Counted from the first letter of the stretch, positions 1 through 7,496 are shown. The stretch is DNA of 14,321 bases from Spirochaetales bacterium (GCA_004525155.1 SPDA01000011.1:1-14321); one strand, 5' to 3'. Numbers and translations: made by a program. Notes: a model not told the origin generated them from the letters alone.

Positions 1-11
1 GGCAGCCGCTC

Positions 12-728
12 TTGTTTAGATCTATTGTCTGGGTGCTTTATTTTTTATTGTACTTCGCCGTCAGCCTGCCCGTGGCGCTTGTCTACGGCTTTTTGTTTGT
101 GTTTGCCGGCTGGCACGTTAGCCGCGTATTCATCTCTGGGTATATAGGTTTCTGGGCACGAAGCCTTTTCCGTGTCGGAGGCGCAAGGATAACCGTGGAA
201 GGCATGGCAAACCTCCCGCCCCGGAACGGCCTGTGTTTTGTCGCAAATCACGAGGGCATGGGGGACATTCCGCTGGTCCTGGGCTACATACCCGGGATGA
301 CGGGATTTATAGCGAAGAGGAGCCTCTTTTTCGTCCCGGTCCTCAACCTCTGGATGATGATACTGCGCTGCATTCCCCTAAAGCGGCACGACCTTAAAAA
401 CGCGAAAAAAGCGATAGAACGGGGCGTGAGCCGCCTCGAAAGCGGCTGGAATCTTCTCGTTTTCCCGGAAGGCACGAGAAGCAGGGGCGGTCCCATGAAA
501 CCCTTTAAAACGGGAAGCCTGAAACTTGCCCTGCGCTCGGGCGCGGACATCGTTCCCCTGACCATAAGGGGCACCTGGGGTATTCTGGAAAAACACGGCA
601 GGGTTACGCCCGGAGAAGTCCGGCTCATTATCCATCCGCCCGTGTCCATGAGCGGTTACTCCGAAAAACAGACCCATATCCTTGCGCATGTGCTGGAAAC
701 AATAATACAAAACGCCGGGGGAGAGTGA
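12..728 (+). CDS. plsC: Lysophospholipid acyltransferase (PlsC family), start uncertain
   Basis: Probable 1-acyl-sn-glycerol-3-phosphate acyltransferase, which transfers an acyl chain to lysophosphatidic acid to form phosphatidic acid at the inner face of the cytoplasmic membrane. Seen in the sequence: a hydrophobic N-terminal anchor (about residues 4-33), the catalytic HX4D motif as NHEGMGD at 79-85 (His80, Asp85), the substrate-binding FPEGTRS block at 151-157, and a VPLTIRG block near 181-187. The length of 238 aa is normal for the family. The assumed start is a TTG without an obvious Shine-Dalgarno, and the frame stays open to the left window edge (codons from base 3), so the real start may lie upstream. 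It ends one base before the yjbQ-like gene, so the two are very likely co-transcribed. The exact acyl acceptor cannot be read from sequence; other PlsC-domain acyltransferases are possible. Confidence 0.88.
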   Translation: MFRSIVWVLYFLLYFAVSLPVALVYGFLFVFAGWHVSRVFISGYIGFWARSLFRVGGARITVEGMANLPPRNGLCFVANHEGMGDIPLVLGYIPGMTGFIAKRSLFFVPVLNLWMMILRCIPLKRHDLKNAKKAIERGVSRLESGWNLLVFPEGTRSRGGPMKPFKTGSLKLALRSGADIVPLTIRGTWGILEKHGRVTPGEVRLIIHPPVSMSGYSEKQTHILAHVLETIIQNAGGE

Positions 729-729
729 C

Positions 730-1146
730 ATGAAACATTTGACCAGGGAGCTTTGGTTCAACACGCGGAAGCGGGTGGAGTTCATCAATATTTACAGGGA
801 AGTGGAAACCCTCGTTGTGGAAAGCGGCGTGCAGGAAGGATTGTGCCTGGTGAACGCCATGCACATCACCGCCAGCGTGTTCATCAACGACAACGAGTCG
901 GGCCTGCACTACGACTATGCGGTCTGGCTGGAAAAGGTCGCGCCCCACGATCCCGTTTCCCAGTACCGCCATAATGTGGGCGAGGAAAACGCGGACGCCC
1001 ACATGAAGCGGCAGATAATGGGGCGGGAGGTGGTGGTAGCCATAACGGAAGGAAGGCTCCATTTCGGGCCCTGGGAACAGATCTTCTACGGCGAGTTCGA
1101 CGGCAAGCGCAGGAAGCGGGTGCTGGTTAAGATTATCGGGGAGTAG
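730..1146 (+). CDS. YjbQ/UPF0047 family protein
   Basis: A 138-aa protein of the YjbQ (UPF0047) family. Some members show weak thiamine-phosphate synthase activity, but the true cellular role is unsettled. Family signs: the [14 protein letters not shown] segment at 43-56 (His45), the YRHN...[13 protein letters not shown] block at 79-98 (His91), and a C-terminal [18 protein letters not shown] region at 113-130. Most members I know have GTWQ where this one has GPWE, so it may belong to a sub-branch. Start: ATG one base after the plsC stop, with a purine-rich GGGGGAGAG about six bases upstream, which makes this start firm. The tight spacing implies an operon with plsC and possibly genes further left. 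Soluble, with no signal peptide. Family assignment is confident; biochemical function is not. Confidence 0.88.
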   Translation: MKHLTRELWFNTRKRVEFINIYREVETLVVESGVQEGLCLVNAMHITASVFINDNESGLHYDYAVWLEKVAPHDPVSQYRHNVGEENADAHMKRQIMGREVVVAITEGRLHFGPWEQIFYGEFDGKRRKRVLVKIIGE

Positions 1147-1160
1147 GTGCCGGACCCTTC

Positions 1161-1208
1161 CACGGCCCTGAGTATTTTAATTCCTACCAGCCGTGCATGG
1201 TTAGGGCC
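1161..1208 (+). repeat. Overlapping inverted repeats downstream of the yjbQ-like gene
   Basis: Three mutually exclusive pairings are visible: CACGGC (1161-1166) with GCCGTG (1190-1195), GGCCCT (1164-1169) with AGGGCC (1203-1208), and a local hairpin CCTACCA (1183-1189) with TGGTTAGG (1198-1205, one bulged T). No T-tract follows, so this is not a canonical intrinsic terminator. It may be a 3'-end structure of the plsC-yjbQ transcript, or chance. Confidence 0.3.
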
Positions 1209-1271
1209 TTAAAGAATTTTCTTGGTATACAAATAATACAATCAATGATATATTTTTAATTAATTAGATAT

Positions 1272-1300
1272 TTTAGTATTCCCCACGAGGGACCTATAAT
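1272..1300 (+). promoter_or_regulatory. Possible promoter of the PAS histidine kinase gene
   Basis: A perfect TATAAT lies at 1295-1300 inside the most AT-rich part of the 1147-1320 gap. The 17-bp spaced -35 position (TTTAGT, 1272-1277) is poor. A second -10-like TATACT follows directly at 1301-1306. Transcription from the first box would begin near 1307, leaving a leader of about 14 bases with no good Shine-Dalgarno before the ATG at 1321. Confidence 0.35.
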
Positions 1301-1320
1301 TATACTCCGCTTATTGAGCC

Positions 1321-3570
1321 ATGGTAAATGATGAAGACATGACCAGCCCCGCAGAATCCTCCTCAAACCGGCACCGGGTTATTGATTCCCTGCCGGACAG
1401 TATTTCCGTTATATCGAAGGATCACGAATTTCTGGAAATCAACAGGGCCGGCTGCATGGCTCTAGGCATGAAACGGGAGGATATTCTAGGTAAAAAATGT
1501 CATACACTGGTCCATGGTCTGGATCATCCTCTTCCCGATTGTCCATGCAGAACAGCGGCGGAAACCAAAAAAACCGGCATGGCGACGTGCAAGGTAAACG
1601 GCAGCCTCTGTCAGCTGTATGTCTATCCCCTCCTGGATGAAAAGGGGGATGTCGCTGAGTTTACCCACGTAATCAGGGACATAAGCGGCAGTATGCGGAA
1701 GGATGCTTCTCTGAGAGAAAGCGAAGATAAGTACAGGACTATTTTTCATTTCTCGCCTGTTTCTTTATGGGAAGAGGATATCTCTGATCTGAGGTCATTT
1801 ATCCGGGAGTTGAAACGGCAGGGTGTAACGGATTTCCGGTCATATTCTGAAGATAATCCTGAGTTTTTAAAGAAAGCCATCCCCATGATAAAGGTTATAG
1901 ATGTCAATGAAAAAACACTCAGGCTGTATGAGGCGGAAACCAGGGAAGAATTGCTCGGCCCCGTAACCATGACTTTTGATCAGAAAAGCAGGGATGCCCT
2001 TGAAGGGCTTAACAAAAACGTTCTGGCAATTGCCGAAGGAAAAAGGTATTTTGAACATGAAGGCAGAGTAATTACCAGGCGGGGAAAGCAGATTGATATA
2101 ATGATCTCAGCCTACATACCTTCGGAAAATGAACCCTACCTGAATATGATAGTTCAGCTCCTTGATATTTCCAGCCGAAAAAAAGCCGAGGAGGCTCTCC
2201 GGGAGAGCGAGGAACGGTTCCGCGGCATATTCGATAACACCTCCCTCGGCGTCTACCGCACCACGCCGGACGGCCGTATACTGCTTGCGAATACGGCATT
2301 GATCCGGATACTTGGATATGACAGCCTTGAGGAATTAAAAAGCCGTAACCTGGAAGAACAGGGTTTCGAGCCGGATTATCTTCGGGCAAATTTCCGTCAA
2401 TCGCTCGAAACGCATGGTAAAGTAACGGGTCTTGAGGCAAGCTGGAAGACCAGGGACGGAGCGACCATTTTTATCAGGGAAAACGCAAGAGTTATTAAAG
2501 ATGAGACCGGTAAAGCTCTCTATTATGAGGGTACCGTAGAGGATATAACCGAGCATAAATCTGTTGAAGATGAATTGGAAAAAAACAGGGCATTGCTGCA
2601 GGGAATAATAGAGGGAACGACAGATGCCGTATATGTTAAGGATATCGAGGGACGGTATTTACTGTTAAACGGGGCTGCTCAAATCTTCACCGGCAGGAAA
2701 GCTGAAGATGTACTCGGCAGGGACGATGCGTTTCTTTTTTCCAAGGATCAGGCTGCAGCCATTAAAAGGAATGATTGTAAAATCCTGAGCGACGGAAAGA
2801 CCGTGACGCTTGAAGAAGCGGCAACGTCTTTTCCGGACAGGGGAATCACGTTTCTTACCACGAAAGGCCCCATTTTCGATAAACACGGCAAACCCCTGGG
2901 ATTGTTCGGCATTGCCCGCGACATTACCGACAGGAAAAAAACAGAACGGGAACTCATGATATTGGTCGACCAGAAAGAATTTCTCCTGAGGGAACTCCAT
3001 CACCGGGTCAAGAACAACTTGAGCCTTGTCGGCAGCCTGCTTTCCCTGGAGTCATCGAAAGTCACGGATGAAAAGTCCCAAAACGTATTCGAAGAAATAC
3101 AAAACCGGGTCTTTTCAATTTCCCAGATTTATGAACATTTATATAAATCCGACGACATAAGCAATGTAAATCTTCACCAATATATTGAAAAGCTGTCTTT
3201 CTCACTTTATGAAACGTACGTTTCAGATTCGGGACTGATACACCTAATCCAGAATCTGGAAGAAATTAACCTGGATATAAAAAGGGCTACTTCTCTTGGT
3301 TTAATTGTCAATGAGCTCATTACCAATGCGTTGAAATACGCATTTCCGGAAAACAGAACGGGAGCGATACGGATAGGATTACGGGAAATCGATGGTATGA
3401 TAGATTTAAGCGTATCCGATAACGGCATAGGTCTGCCTGCCGGGTTTGAGATTGAAAAATCCGATAGTTTTGGTCTGACCATCGTATCCCTGTTGACCGA
3501 GGAGCTGGGAGGAAGCCTGTCAAAAGGTTCAGGCGGAGGCAGTACGTTCCGCATCAGGTTTAAACGGTAA
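1321..3570 (+). CDS. Soluble multi-PAS sensor histidine kinase (HisKA_2 type)
   Basis: Cytoplasmic sensor kinase of 749 aa with no membrane segment. Domains in order: PAS-like 1 (about 16-125) with a cysteine cluster (Cys60, Cys74, Cys76, Cys90), PAS-like 2 (about 137-287), PAS 3 (about 297-413), PAS 4 (about 424-538), a HisKA_2 dimerisation/phosphoacceptor segment with RELHHRVKNN at 557-566 (His560 probably phosphorylated), and an HATPase domain with NELITNALKYAF from 664, DNGIGLP at 700-706 and FGLTIV at 717-722. LRESE/DITxxK linkers join the PAS units. No response regulator is adjacent, so this is an orphan kinase, and the stimulus is unknown; the cysteine cluster could bind a metal or respond to redox (inference). 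The first ATG lacks a Shine-Dalgarno; an in-frame ATG at 1339 is an alternative start. Base composition is patchy: AT-rich in most stretches but GC-rich around PAS 3. Confidence 0.93.
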   Translation: MVNDEDMTSPAESSSNRHRVIDSLPDSISVISKDHEFLEINRAGCMALGMKREDILGKKCHTLVHGLDHPLPDCPCRTAAETKKTGMATCKVNGSLCQLYVYPLLDEKGDVAEFTHVIRDISGSMRKDASLRESEDKYRTIFHFSPVSLWEEDISDLRSFIRELKRQGVTDFRSYSEDNPEFLKKAIPMIKVIDVNEKTLRLYEAETREELLGPVTMTFDQKSRDALEGLNKNVLAIAEGKRYFEHEGRVITRRGKQIDIMISAYIPSENEPYLNMIVQLLDISSRKKAEEALRESEERFRGIFDNTSLGVYRTTPDGRILLANTALIRILGYDSLEELKSRNLEEQGFEPDYLRANFRQSLETHGKVTGLEASWKTRDGATIFIRENARVIKDETGKALYYEGTVEDITEHKSVEDELEKNRALLQGIIEGTTDAVYVKDIEGRYLLLNGAAQIFTGRKAEDVLGRDDAFLFSKDQAAAIKRNDCKILSDGKTVTLEEAATSFPDRGITFLTTKGPIFDKHGKPLGLFGIARDITDRKKTERELMILVDQKEFLLRELHHRVKNNLSLVGSLLSLESSKVTDEKSQNVFEEIQNRVFSISQIYEHLYKSDDISNVNLHQYIEKLSFSLYETYVSDSGLIHLIQNLEEINLDIKRATSLGLIVNELITNALKYAFPENRTGAIRIGLREIDGMIDLSVSDNGIGLPAGFEIEKSDSFGLTIVSLLTEELGGSLSKGSGGGSTFRIRFKR

Positions 3571-3571
3571 G

Positions 3572-3595
3572 CGCCGGTCATGAAGGACGGCGTTT
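3572..3595 (+). terminator. Weak stem-loop between kinase and sbcB
   Basis: CGCCG (3572-3576) plus TC can pair with GACGGCG (3586-3592), with one bulged G and a short loop, followed by only three T. It sits in the 26-bp gap between the convergent kinase and sbcB genes, where a terminator is expected, but the short T-run makes it a weak candidate. Confidence 0.35.
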
Positions 3596-3596
3596 C

Positions 3597-5039
3597 CTAC
3601 TGCAGCACCGTTCTCTCCAGTTCCTTTGCGTAATCCAGCAGCGCCTTTAAGATGCGTTTATCCTTGGCGGGCGTATCCACCCGGGAAAGCCTGTTTTTTA
3701 CGTCCCGGCTGAAGGTTCCGAAGTCGACTGCACCCTTCGCTTCCGGCGTAAGGAGCCTGCCGGCGCAGAAACTTTTCCATTTTGCCTGTTCCGCAGGGGG
3801 AAAGGCTTCCGGATAATTCCTTCCGATGTAGCGCCACAGCAGTTCCGGTCCACGGCGGTCGTGCAGGCGGGGCGGGTCAGCCAGAAGTTTCTCCGGCGGA
3901 CTGCTGCGAATCACGTCGAATTCTATCCTGTCTTCATCGGGAAAAAAATCGCCGCTGTAAATCTGCAGTTCAGGATCCTCGTATTTTCCGGAGTTTCCTT
4001 CCTGGTATACGGCGCGTATCTTCTGTATCAGATCGTTGCGTTTCGCTAAAATCCCCGCGTGCTTCATGCAGAGGTCCAGGTCAATACCGAGAATCCCGGC
4101 ACGGTCTTCCGACAGGGTGCTGAGAGGGGCGATGGCGGGGCAGCGGTTTAAATGTATTCCCTTGAGGGGAATTCGTTTTTCAGGAACCAGCTCCTCCTGC
4201 CTGGTGAAGACCCGCCGCCGTATTTCCTCCGCCGGTTCGTCTATCCAGTCCGCCGGGTCGTGCCTCAGGTCGTAGGAGATAATGACATTCGGCTGTAAGG
4301 GATGCACGCTTAAGGGTACAACGATGGACGAGCAGCCCTTTTCGGAGGTAAACATGCCGGATGAGTGCACCAGGGGTATTATTTTCTGAAGGTTGAGCAG
4401 GCGCCGGGCCTCGTCCTTTTTCCGCAGAGAAAAAAAGAACCTGAAGAGTTTCGGCTGTTTCTCAAGCAGGAGCCGGGCAAGGGCAATCGTAGCTTTCACG
4501 TCCGACAGGGCGTTGTGGGCTTCCTCGTGGGCGATGCCGTTTGCCGCGGTCAGATCCGTCAGTTTGAAAGAGGGCCTTCCTTCCCCGTCTGCGGGCCACT
4601 CTATTCCCTCCGGCCGCAGGTCATGGGCCATGCGGAGAAGATCAATGATGTCCCAGCGTGTGTTGCCTTTATTGTATTCACGCTTATAGGGATCGAAAAA
4701 ATTCCGGTAAAACAGGGACCTGATAAATTCGTCGTCAAAACGCAGGTTATTGTAGCCTGCGATACAGGTGTTCGGTTCCAGCATGAGCCTGTTGATGCGC
4801 GCGGCGAAATCCCTGTCGCTCAAACCCTCAGCATTGACAAACTGGGGCGTCAGGCCGGAAACGAGACAGGCTTCCGGGTTCGGCAGGTAGTCCGGCGAAA
4901 GGCTGCAGTAAAAGGATTCCGTATCCTTTATCTGCTCGAATTTATCGTTTGTCCTGACGGCTGCGAACTGGCCGATCCTGTCCCACTGGGGATGTGTTCC
5001 AAATGTCTCAAGGTCGTACCAAAGCATTGTCGAAGCCAT
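3597..5039 (-). CDS. sbcB: Exodeoxyribonuclease I (ExoI)
   Basis: Single-strand-specific 3'-5' DNA exonuclease acting in recombination and mismatch repair. The 480-aa protein is collinear with E. coli ExoI (about 475 aa). The DEDDh catalytic set is complete: Asp9 and Glu11 in DLETFG, Asp102 in YNNLRFDDE, His175 and Asp180 in AHNALSDVKA, each six residues before its E. coli counterpart as I recall that sequence. Family blocks ETFGTHP, FYRNF-DPY, LRPEGIEWP and LVHSSGMF are clear, followed by the SH3-like and helical ExoI C-terminal regions. Transcribed alone, convergent with the kinase. The ATG at 5039 has no convincing Shine-Dalgarno, but a promoter is placed so that the RNA would start at this ATG. 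E. coli-type ExoI is best known from Gammaproteobacteria, so its presence here may reflect transfer (inference). Confidence 0.95.
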   Translation of the reverse strand: MASTMLWYDLETFGTHPQWDRIGQFAAVRTNDKFEQIKDTESFYCSLSPDYLPNPEACLVSGLTPQFVNAEGLSDRDFAARINRLMLEPNTCIAGYNNLRFDDEFIRSLFYRNFFDPYKREYNKGNTRWDIIDLLRMAHDLRPEGIEWPADGEGRPSFKLTDLTAANGIAHEEAHNALSDVKATIALARLLLEKQPKLFRFFFSLRKKDEARRLLNLQKIIPLVHSSGMFTSEKGCSSIVVPLSVHPLQPNVIISYDLRHDPADWIDEPAEEIRRRVFTRQEELVPEKRIPLKGIHLNRCPAIAPLSTLSEDRAGILGIDLDLCMKHAGILAKRNDLIQKIRAVYQEGNSGKYEDPELQIYSGDFFPDEDRIEFDVIRSSPPEKLLADPPRLHDRRGPELLWRYIGRNYPEAFPPAEQAKWKSFCAGRLLTPEAKGAVDFGTFSRDVKNRLSRVDTPAKDKRILKALLDYAKELERTVLQ

Positions 5040-5045
5040 AGGTAC

Positions 5046-5074
5046 ACTCTACCAGACACGTCGAGAACACTCAA
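5046..5074 (-). promoter_or_regulatory. sbcB promoter, leaderless arrangement
   Basis: On the minus strand, a -35 TTGAGT (5074-5069) is separated by 17 bp from -10 TAGAGT (5051-5046), which carries an extended-10 TG one base upstream (5054-5053). Six bases separate the -10 box from the ATG at 5039, so the usual start point, seven bases after the -10 box, is the A of the start codon. No Shine-Dalgarno is present, which fits a leaderless mRNA. Confidence 0.5.
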
Positions 5075-5088
5075 CATCCCCTCGATGT

Positions 5089-5310
5089 TCATGGTTTATG
5101 GCGGAAACGCATCTGCGGAAAATATTTTTCTCCGGTTTCATCAATCTCGAGTCCAGGAAGTTTTTTCAATAAGGCCAATTTTTTAATTCCGCGAGTACTA
5201 ATCTTACGCAGGTGAAGGTTGAGGTCCTCCAGGTTGTAGCGCCGGGGTAATCTGAATTGTCCCGCTAAAAAAAACCGCCCCTTCCGGGGCGGCGTTACAG
5301 TATCAGCTGC
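5089..5310 (-). other. Unassigned coding-like open frame, possible gene remnant
   Basis: An open frame of 73 codons with a basic, leucine/lysine/glutamate-rich translation that looks protein-like, including RRYNLEDLNLHLRKIS and a C-terminal LPGLEIDETGEKYFPQMRF, ending in TGA at 5091-5089. It has no ATG or GTG; the first ordinary start is a TTG only about 29 codons from the end. Its 5' part runs through the minus-strand terminator hairpin, so the whole frame is unlikely to be translated as it stands. It could be the tail of a decayed gene or a chance open frame. I do not recognise the family. The rest of the 5040-5345 gap holds the sbcB promoter and the terminator. Confidence 0.25.
5267..5292 (-). 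terminator. Intrinsic terminator of the SLH-like/outer-membrane protein operon
   Basis: On the minus strand, CCGCCCC (5292-5286) pairs perfectly with GGGGCGG (5281-5275) around a GGAA loop, followed by eight T (5274-5267). This is a textbook Rho-independent terminator, 54 bases past the stop codon of the outer-membrane protein gene. Confidence 0.92.
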
Positions 5311-5345
5311 TCATAAAACAGCCGGGCAGGCGGGCAAATACCGCC

Positions 5346-6680
5346 TTAAAAACTCATCGAAAAATCGAGCTTGAGCAGGCCGCGGGCCGAGGTGTCCTCG
5401 AAGCCTGCGGAAGGAACGAAAAATCCGCCGGAAAGGCTTGCGCCCAGGTCGGAGAAGGGGCGGAATTTTACATACATGTCGAGTTCAGTACCGAGATATT
5501 TTTCCGTCGAAGCGGGAAGAAAGCCTGCTTCGGATATGGCGCCGTCTGTCGGGCGCAGGAAGAGGTACCAGTTCACCCCCGCCGAAAGCTGCTGGGCAAG
5601 ATTGCCTTTAAGCATGCTTAAGGGTTTAAGCGAGTACTGAAGGGTGCCGTACATCAGGTTGCCGAGCCGCGGGGAGAAAACGAGACCCGTGGCCGAGGAG
5701 GAGATGGGTATGAACATGTCTGAATTGCCGGCTGTATTCCCTTCCACGTATACGGGACTGTCCGTGTCGCCGCTTGAAAAAAGGAAGCCGAGCTGGAACC
5801 TGGAATACAGAAGCTGTTCCGAATAGTACCGGAAGCCGCCGCCCGTGGTAAAGGCGATGACGGGAACATAGCCGTACATGCCCGCGGCCGTATCCCAGGT
5901 GAGAAGGCGTCCAGTGTTCATGTAGAAAAACAGGTCGTAGAACAGGGTGGATGCAATCGGACCCGAGAGCCCGAGCCCCATGTACTGGGTATTGATAAGC
6001 CCTCCGAGGGTGGGATCGAACACTGTTTCGCCTTCGGATAGATAGGTGTTTCGTTCCGGCATTACCCGGTCTATGTCGTTCTGAAAGAGAAAAGTCAGAT
6101 TGAGGGTCTGATTTAATACAAGGTTCGGAAAAGTCAAAGCGACCTGGCCGACAAGCCTCGGCGGAGCCGTTAAAATCGCGTTATCAAGCAGGTCTGTATA
6201 ATCGAGCCTCGACAGCACGATTGAGGAATTGGGTTTCATCAGGAGCCCCGTGTAGCCGAAAGAAGCGGAGATATCGGCAAAGGGGTAGGATACTCCAATC
6301 TGGATTCCGTCGAGGGTGTGGGAAAGCACGTAACCGGTAAAATCCGACAGATAATACCTTCCCAGGGTAAAGGAAAATTCCCTGGGAGTTTTCGCGCCGC
6401 TGACGGGATACGTTCCTTTGAGGTTAAGATGGTCGATATCGAAGAGATAGTAACTCTCCAGGGAAAAGGTATAACTGCCTTTCATGGAGAAAACGGTCTT
6501 GTTCTGCGTACCCGTGTTGAACCAGAGACTCAATTTGTCCCACTGGCCGAAGACGGCTGCGGGTTCAAAATCGATGCTAGTGGCATTGTCGAGGGTTATG
6601 CCGAAGTCCTGGGCATAGAGGCCTCCTCCCAGAACAAGAACGAGGAGCAGGATACCGAGAAGCAGATGGAGTTTTTTCAT
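5346..6680 (-). CDS. Predicted outer-membrane beta-barrel protein
   Basis: A 444-aa exported protein. It has a clear signal peptide (MKK, a leucine/valine-rich core, then LYA with cleavage before Gln24). The mature part has repeated short alternating hydrophobic/aromatic stretches separated by polar turns, no long hydrophobic helix, and a terminal LDFSMSF ending in Phe, the usual beta-barrel insertion signature. It is therefore probably an outer-membrane porin-like or channel protein; substrate unknown. I do not recognise a named family. The ATG at 6680 was chosen because GGAGG lies seven bases upstream; an in-frame ATG six codons earlier would lack this site and lies inside the preceding gene. 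The start codon overlaps the stop of the upstream SLH-like gene as ATGA, implying translational coupling. A strong terminator follows. Related paralogous barrels are common in treponemes (general knowledge; not checked). Confidence 0.72.
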   Translation of the reverse strand: MKKLHLLLGILLLVLVLGGGLYAQDFGITLDNATSIDFEPAAVFGQWDKLSLWFNTGTQNKTVFSMKGSYTFSLESYYLFDIDHLNLKGTYPVSGAKTPREFSFTLGRYYLSDFTGYVLSHTLDGIQIGVSYPFADISASFGYTGLLMKPNSSIVLSRLDYTDLLDNAILTAPPRLVGQVALTFPNLVLNQTLNLTFLFQNDIDRVMPERNTYLSEGETVFDPTLGGLINTQYMGLGLSGPIASTLFYDLFFYMNTGRLLTWDTAAGMYGYVPVIAFTTGGGFRYYSEQLLYSRFQLGFLFSSGDTDSPVYVEGNTAGNSDMFIPISSSATGLVFSPRLGNLMYGTLQYSLKPLSMLKGNLAQQLSAGVNWYLFLRPTDGAISEAGFLPASTEKYLGTELDMYVKFRPFSDLGASLSGGFFVPSAGFEDTSARGLLKLDFSMSF

Positions 6681-7135
6681 GACTGCGCCTCCTTCCATTC
6701 AACGGCATTGCGGATAATTCGGAGTGCTTCAGCGCCGGAAAGATACCTGTACGGGCTGCCGAACTTGTCGATAATGCCGTAGAACAAGAGGTCCCGGGCA
6801 GCGTACCTCGGGCCGGGAACAATTCCGAACATAATACCTCCGGGAAGACCGAGGGCCTTCATGAGCACATAAGACAATTCACCTAACCGGATGGGGGTTT
6901 CCGCCGTTGCTGCCTTGATTTTCCAGGGTTGCGAAAAGAGAAATTCAAGAGCGGAATCCGGCGTGGCGCTTTCGTCTATCATGCCCGCTGCGGACAGAGC
7001 AAGATATACGGTCTCGGAATACAGTGCCTTTTCCTGGGACAGAAGTGTATCCACCACTTCATTGGACTGGGCAAAACCCATGGTCCCGGTAACAAAAAAA
7101 ACGGCACTTATTAGAAACAATAAGCGTTTCCGCAT
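6677..7135 (-). CDS. Secreted protein with SLH-like segment
   Basis: A 152-aa exported protein with signal peptide MRKRLLFLISAVFFVTG...GFA (cleavage near residue 23). The rest is helical in character: a segment of the form RLGELSYVLMKALGL...ARDLLFYGIIDKFGSPYRYLSGAEALRIIRNAVE resembles the helix-loop-helix layout of S-layer homology domains, which bind cell-wall polymers or, in some Gram-negatives, tether outer-membrane proteins. This similarity is by eye only. The ATG at 7135 is chosen over an upstream GTG at 7153 because AAGGAG lies six bases before it. The stop codon overlaps the start of the barrel gene (ATGA), so the two are co-translated and may form a periplasmic/outer-membrane partner pair. 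No lipobox cysteine is seen, so it is probably periplasmic rather than a lipoprotein. Confidence 0.68.
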   Translation of the reverse strand: MRKRLLFLISAVFFVTGTMGFAQSNEVVDTLLSQEKALYSETVYLALSAAGMIDESATPDSALEFLFSQPWKIKAATAETPIRLGELSYVLMKALGLPGGIMFGIVPGPRYAARDLLFYGIIDKFGSPYRYLSGAEALRIIRNAVEWKEAQS

Positions 7136-7171
7136 ACATATCTCCTTATGCACAAGGTTGTGACATTAATA

Positions 7172-7200
7172 AGTATACAACGAAAATTTTAAATTGCATA
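7172..7200 (-). promoter_or_regulatory. Possible promoter of the SLH-like/outer-membrane operon
   Basis: A good -10 box TATACT (7177-7172, minus strand) lies in an AT-rich stretch; the 17-bp spaced -35 (TATGCA, 7200-7195) is weak. Transcription would start near 7165, giving a leader of about 30 bases that holds the AAGGAG ribosome site. An inverted CACAA-GG-TTGTG (7151-7162) lies in this leader. Confidence 0.4.
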
Positions 7201-7233
7201 CATCATTAGGGGAGAGTTTCAATTTTTAATCCC

Positions 7234-7464
7234 TTACCTTTTGAGGGCTTTTTCCAGTTCCTGCTGATTGAAGCCTATAATTATTTTTCCGTGGACATCG
7301 AGAACCGGGACGCCCATCTGCCCGGACTTTCTCATCATCTCCTCCGCTTTCCGCAGGTCTGCTGCGACATTGTACTCGGTAAAGGGGATGTGTTTTTCCT
7401 GCAGGTAATTTTTTGCCCTGACACAATACCCGCATGAAGGTGTGGTGTAGATGGATACTGCCAT
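7234..7464 (-). CDS. Glutaredoxin-like thiol-disulfide oxidoreductase
   Basis: A 76-aa single-domain protein of the small glutaredoxin/NrdH-like group. It has the redox-active CGYC at 11-14, the cis-proline region GVPVLDV (Pro53) and the following GF pair (64-65), which together define a thioredoxin-fold glutaredoxin. It would reduce disulfides in the cytoplasm; the electron donor (glutathione or thioredoxin reductase) cannot be told from the sequence. The start is firm: AGGAG lies seven bases before the ATG. It is monocistronic by position, about 100 bases from the next minus-strand gene, and divergent from adenosine deaminase. No clear terminator follows it. Confidence 0.92.
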   Translation of the reverse strand: MAVSIYTTPSCGYCVRAKNYLQEKHIPFTEYNVAADLRKAEEMMRKSGQMGVPVLDVHGKIIIGFNQQELEKALKR

Positions 7465-7496
7465 GATTCCGCTCCTGATACTTATGATATATATGA

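Noticed and set aside
4365..5186. 273-codon open frame antisense to sbcB, extending into the gap
   Set aside because: Lies mostly over a clearly real exonuclease gene, has no ribosome site and no motif.
5275..5292. GC-rich hairpin as a plus-strand terminator
   Set aside because: The run of eight A precedes the stem on the plus strand; only the minus strand has the stem followed by T, and no plus-strand gene ends nearby.
7151..7162. CACAA-GG-TTGTG as a second Rex site
   Set aside because: The half-sites are in the opposite orientation to a Rex box (TTGTGA...TCACAA) and the two-base centre does not fit Rex spacing.
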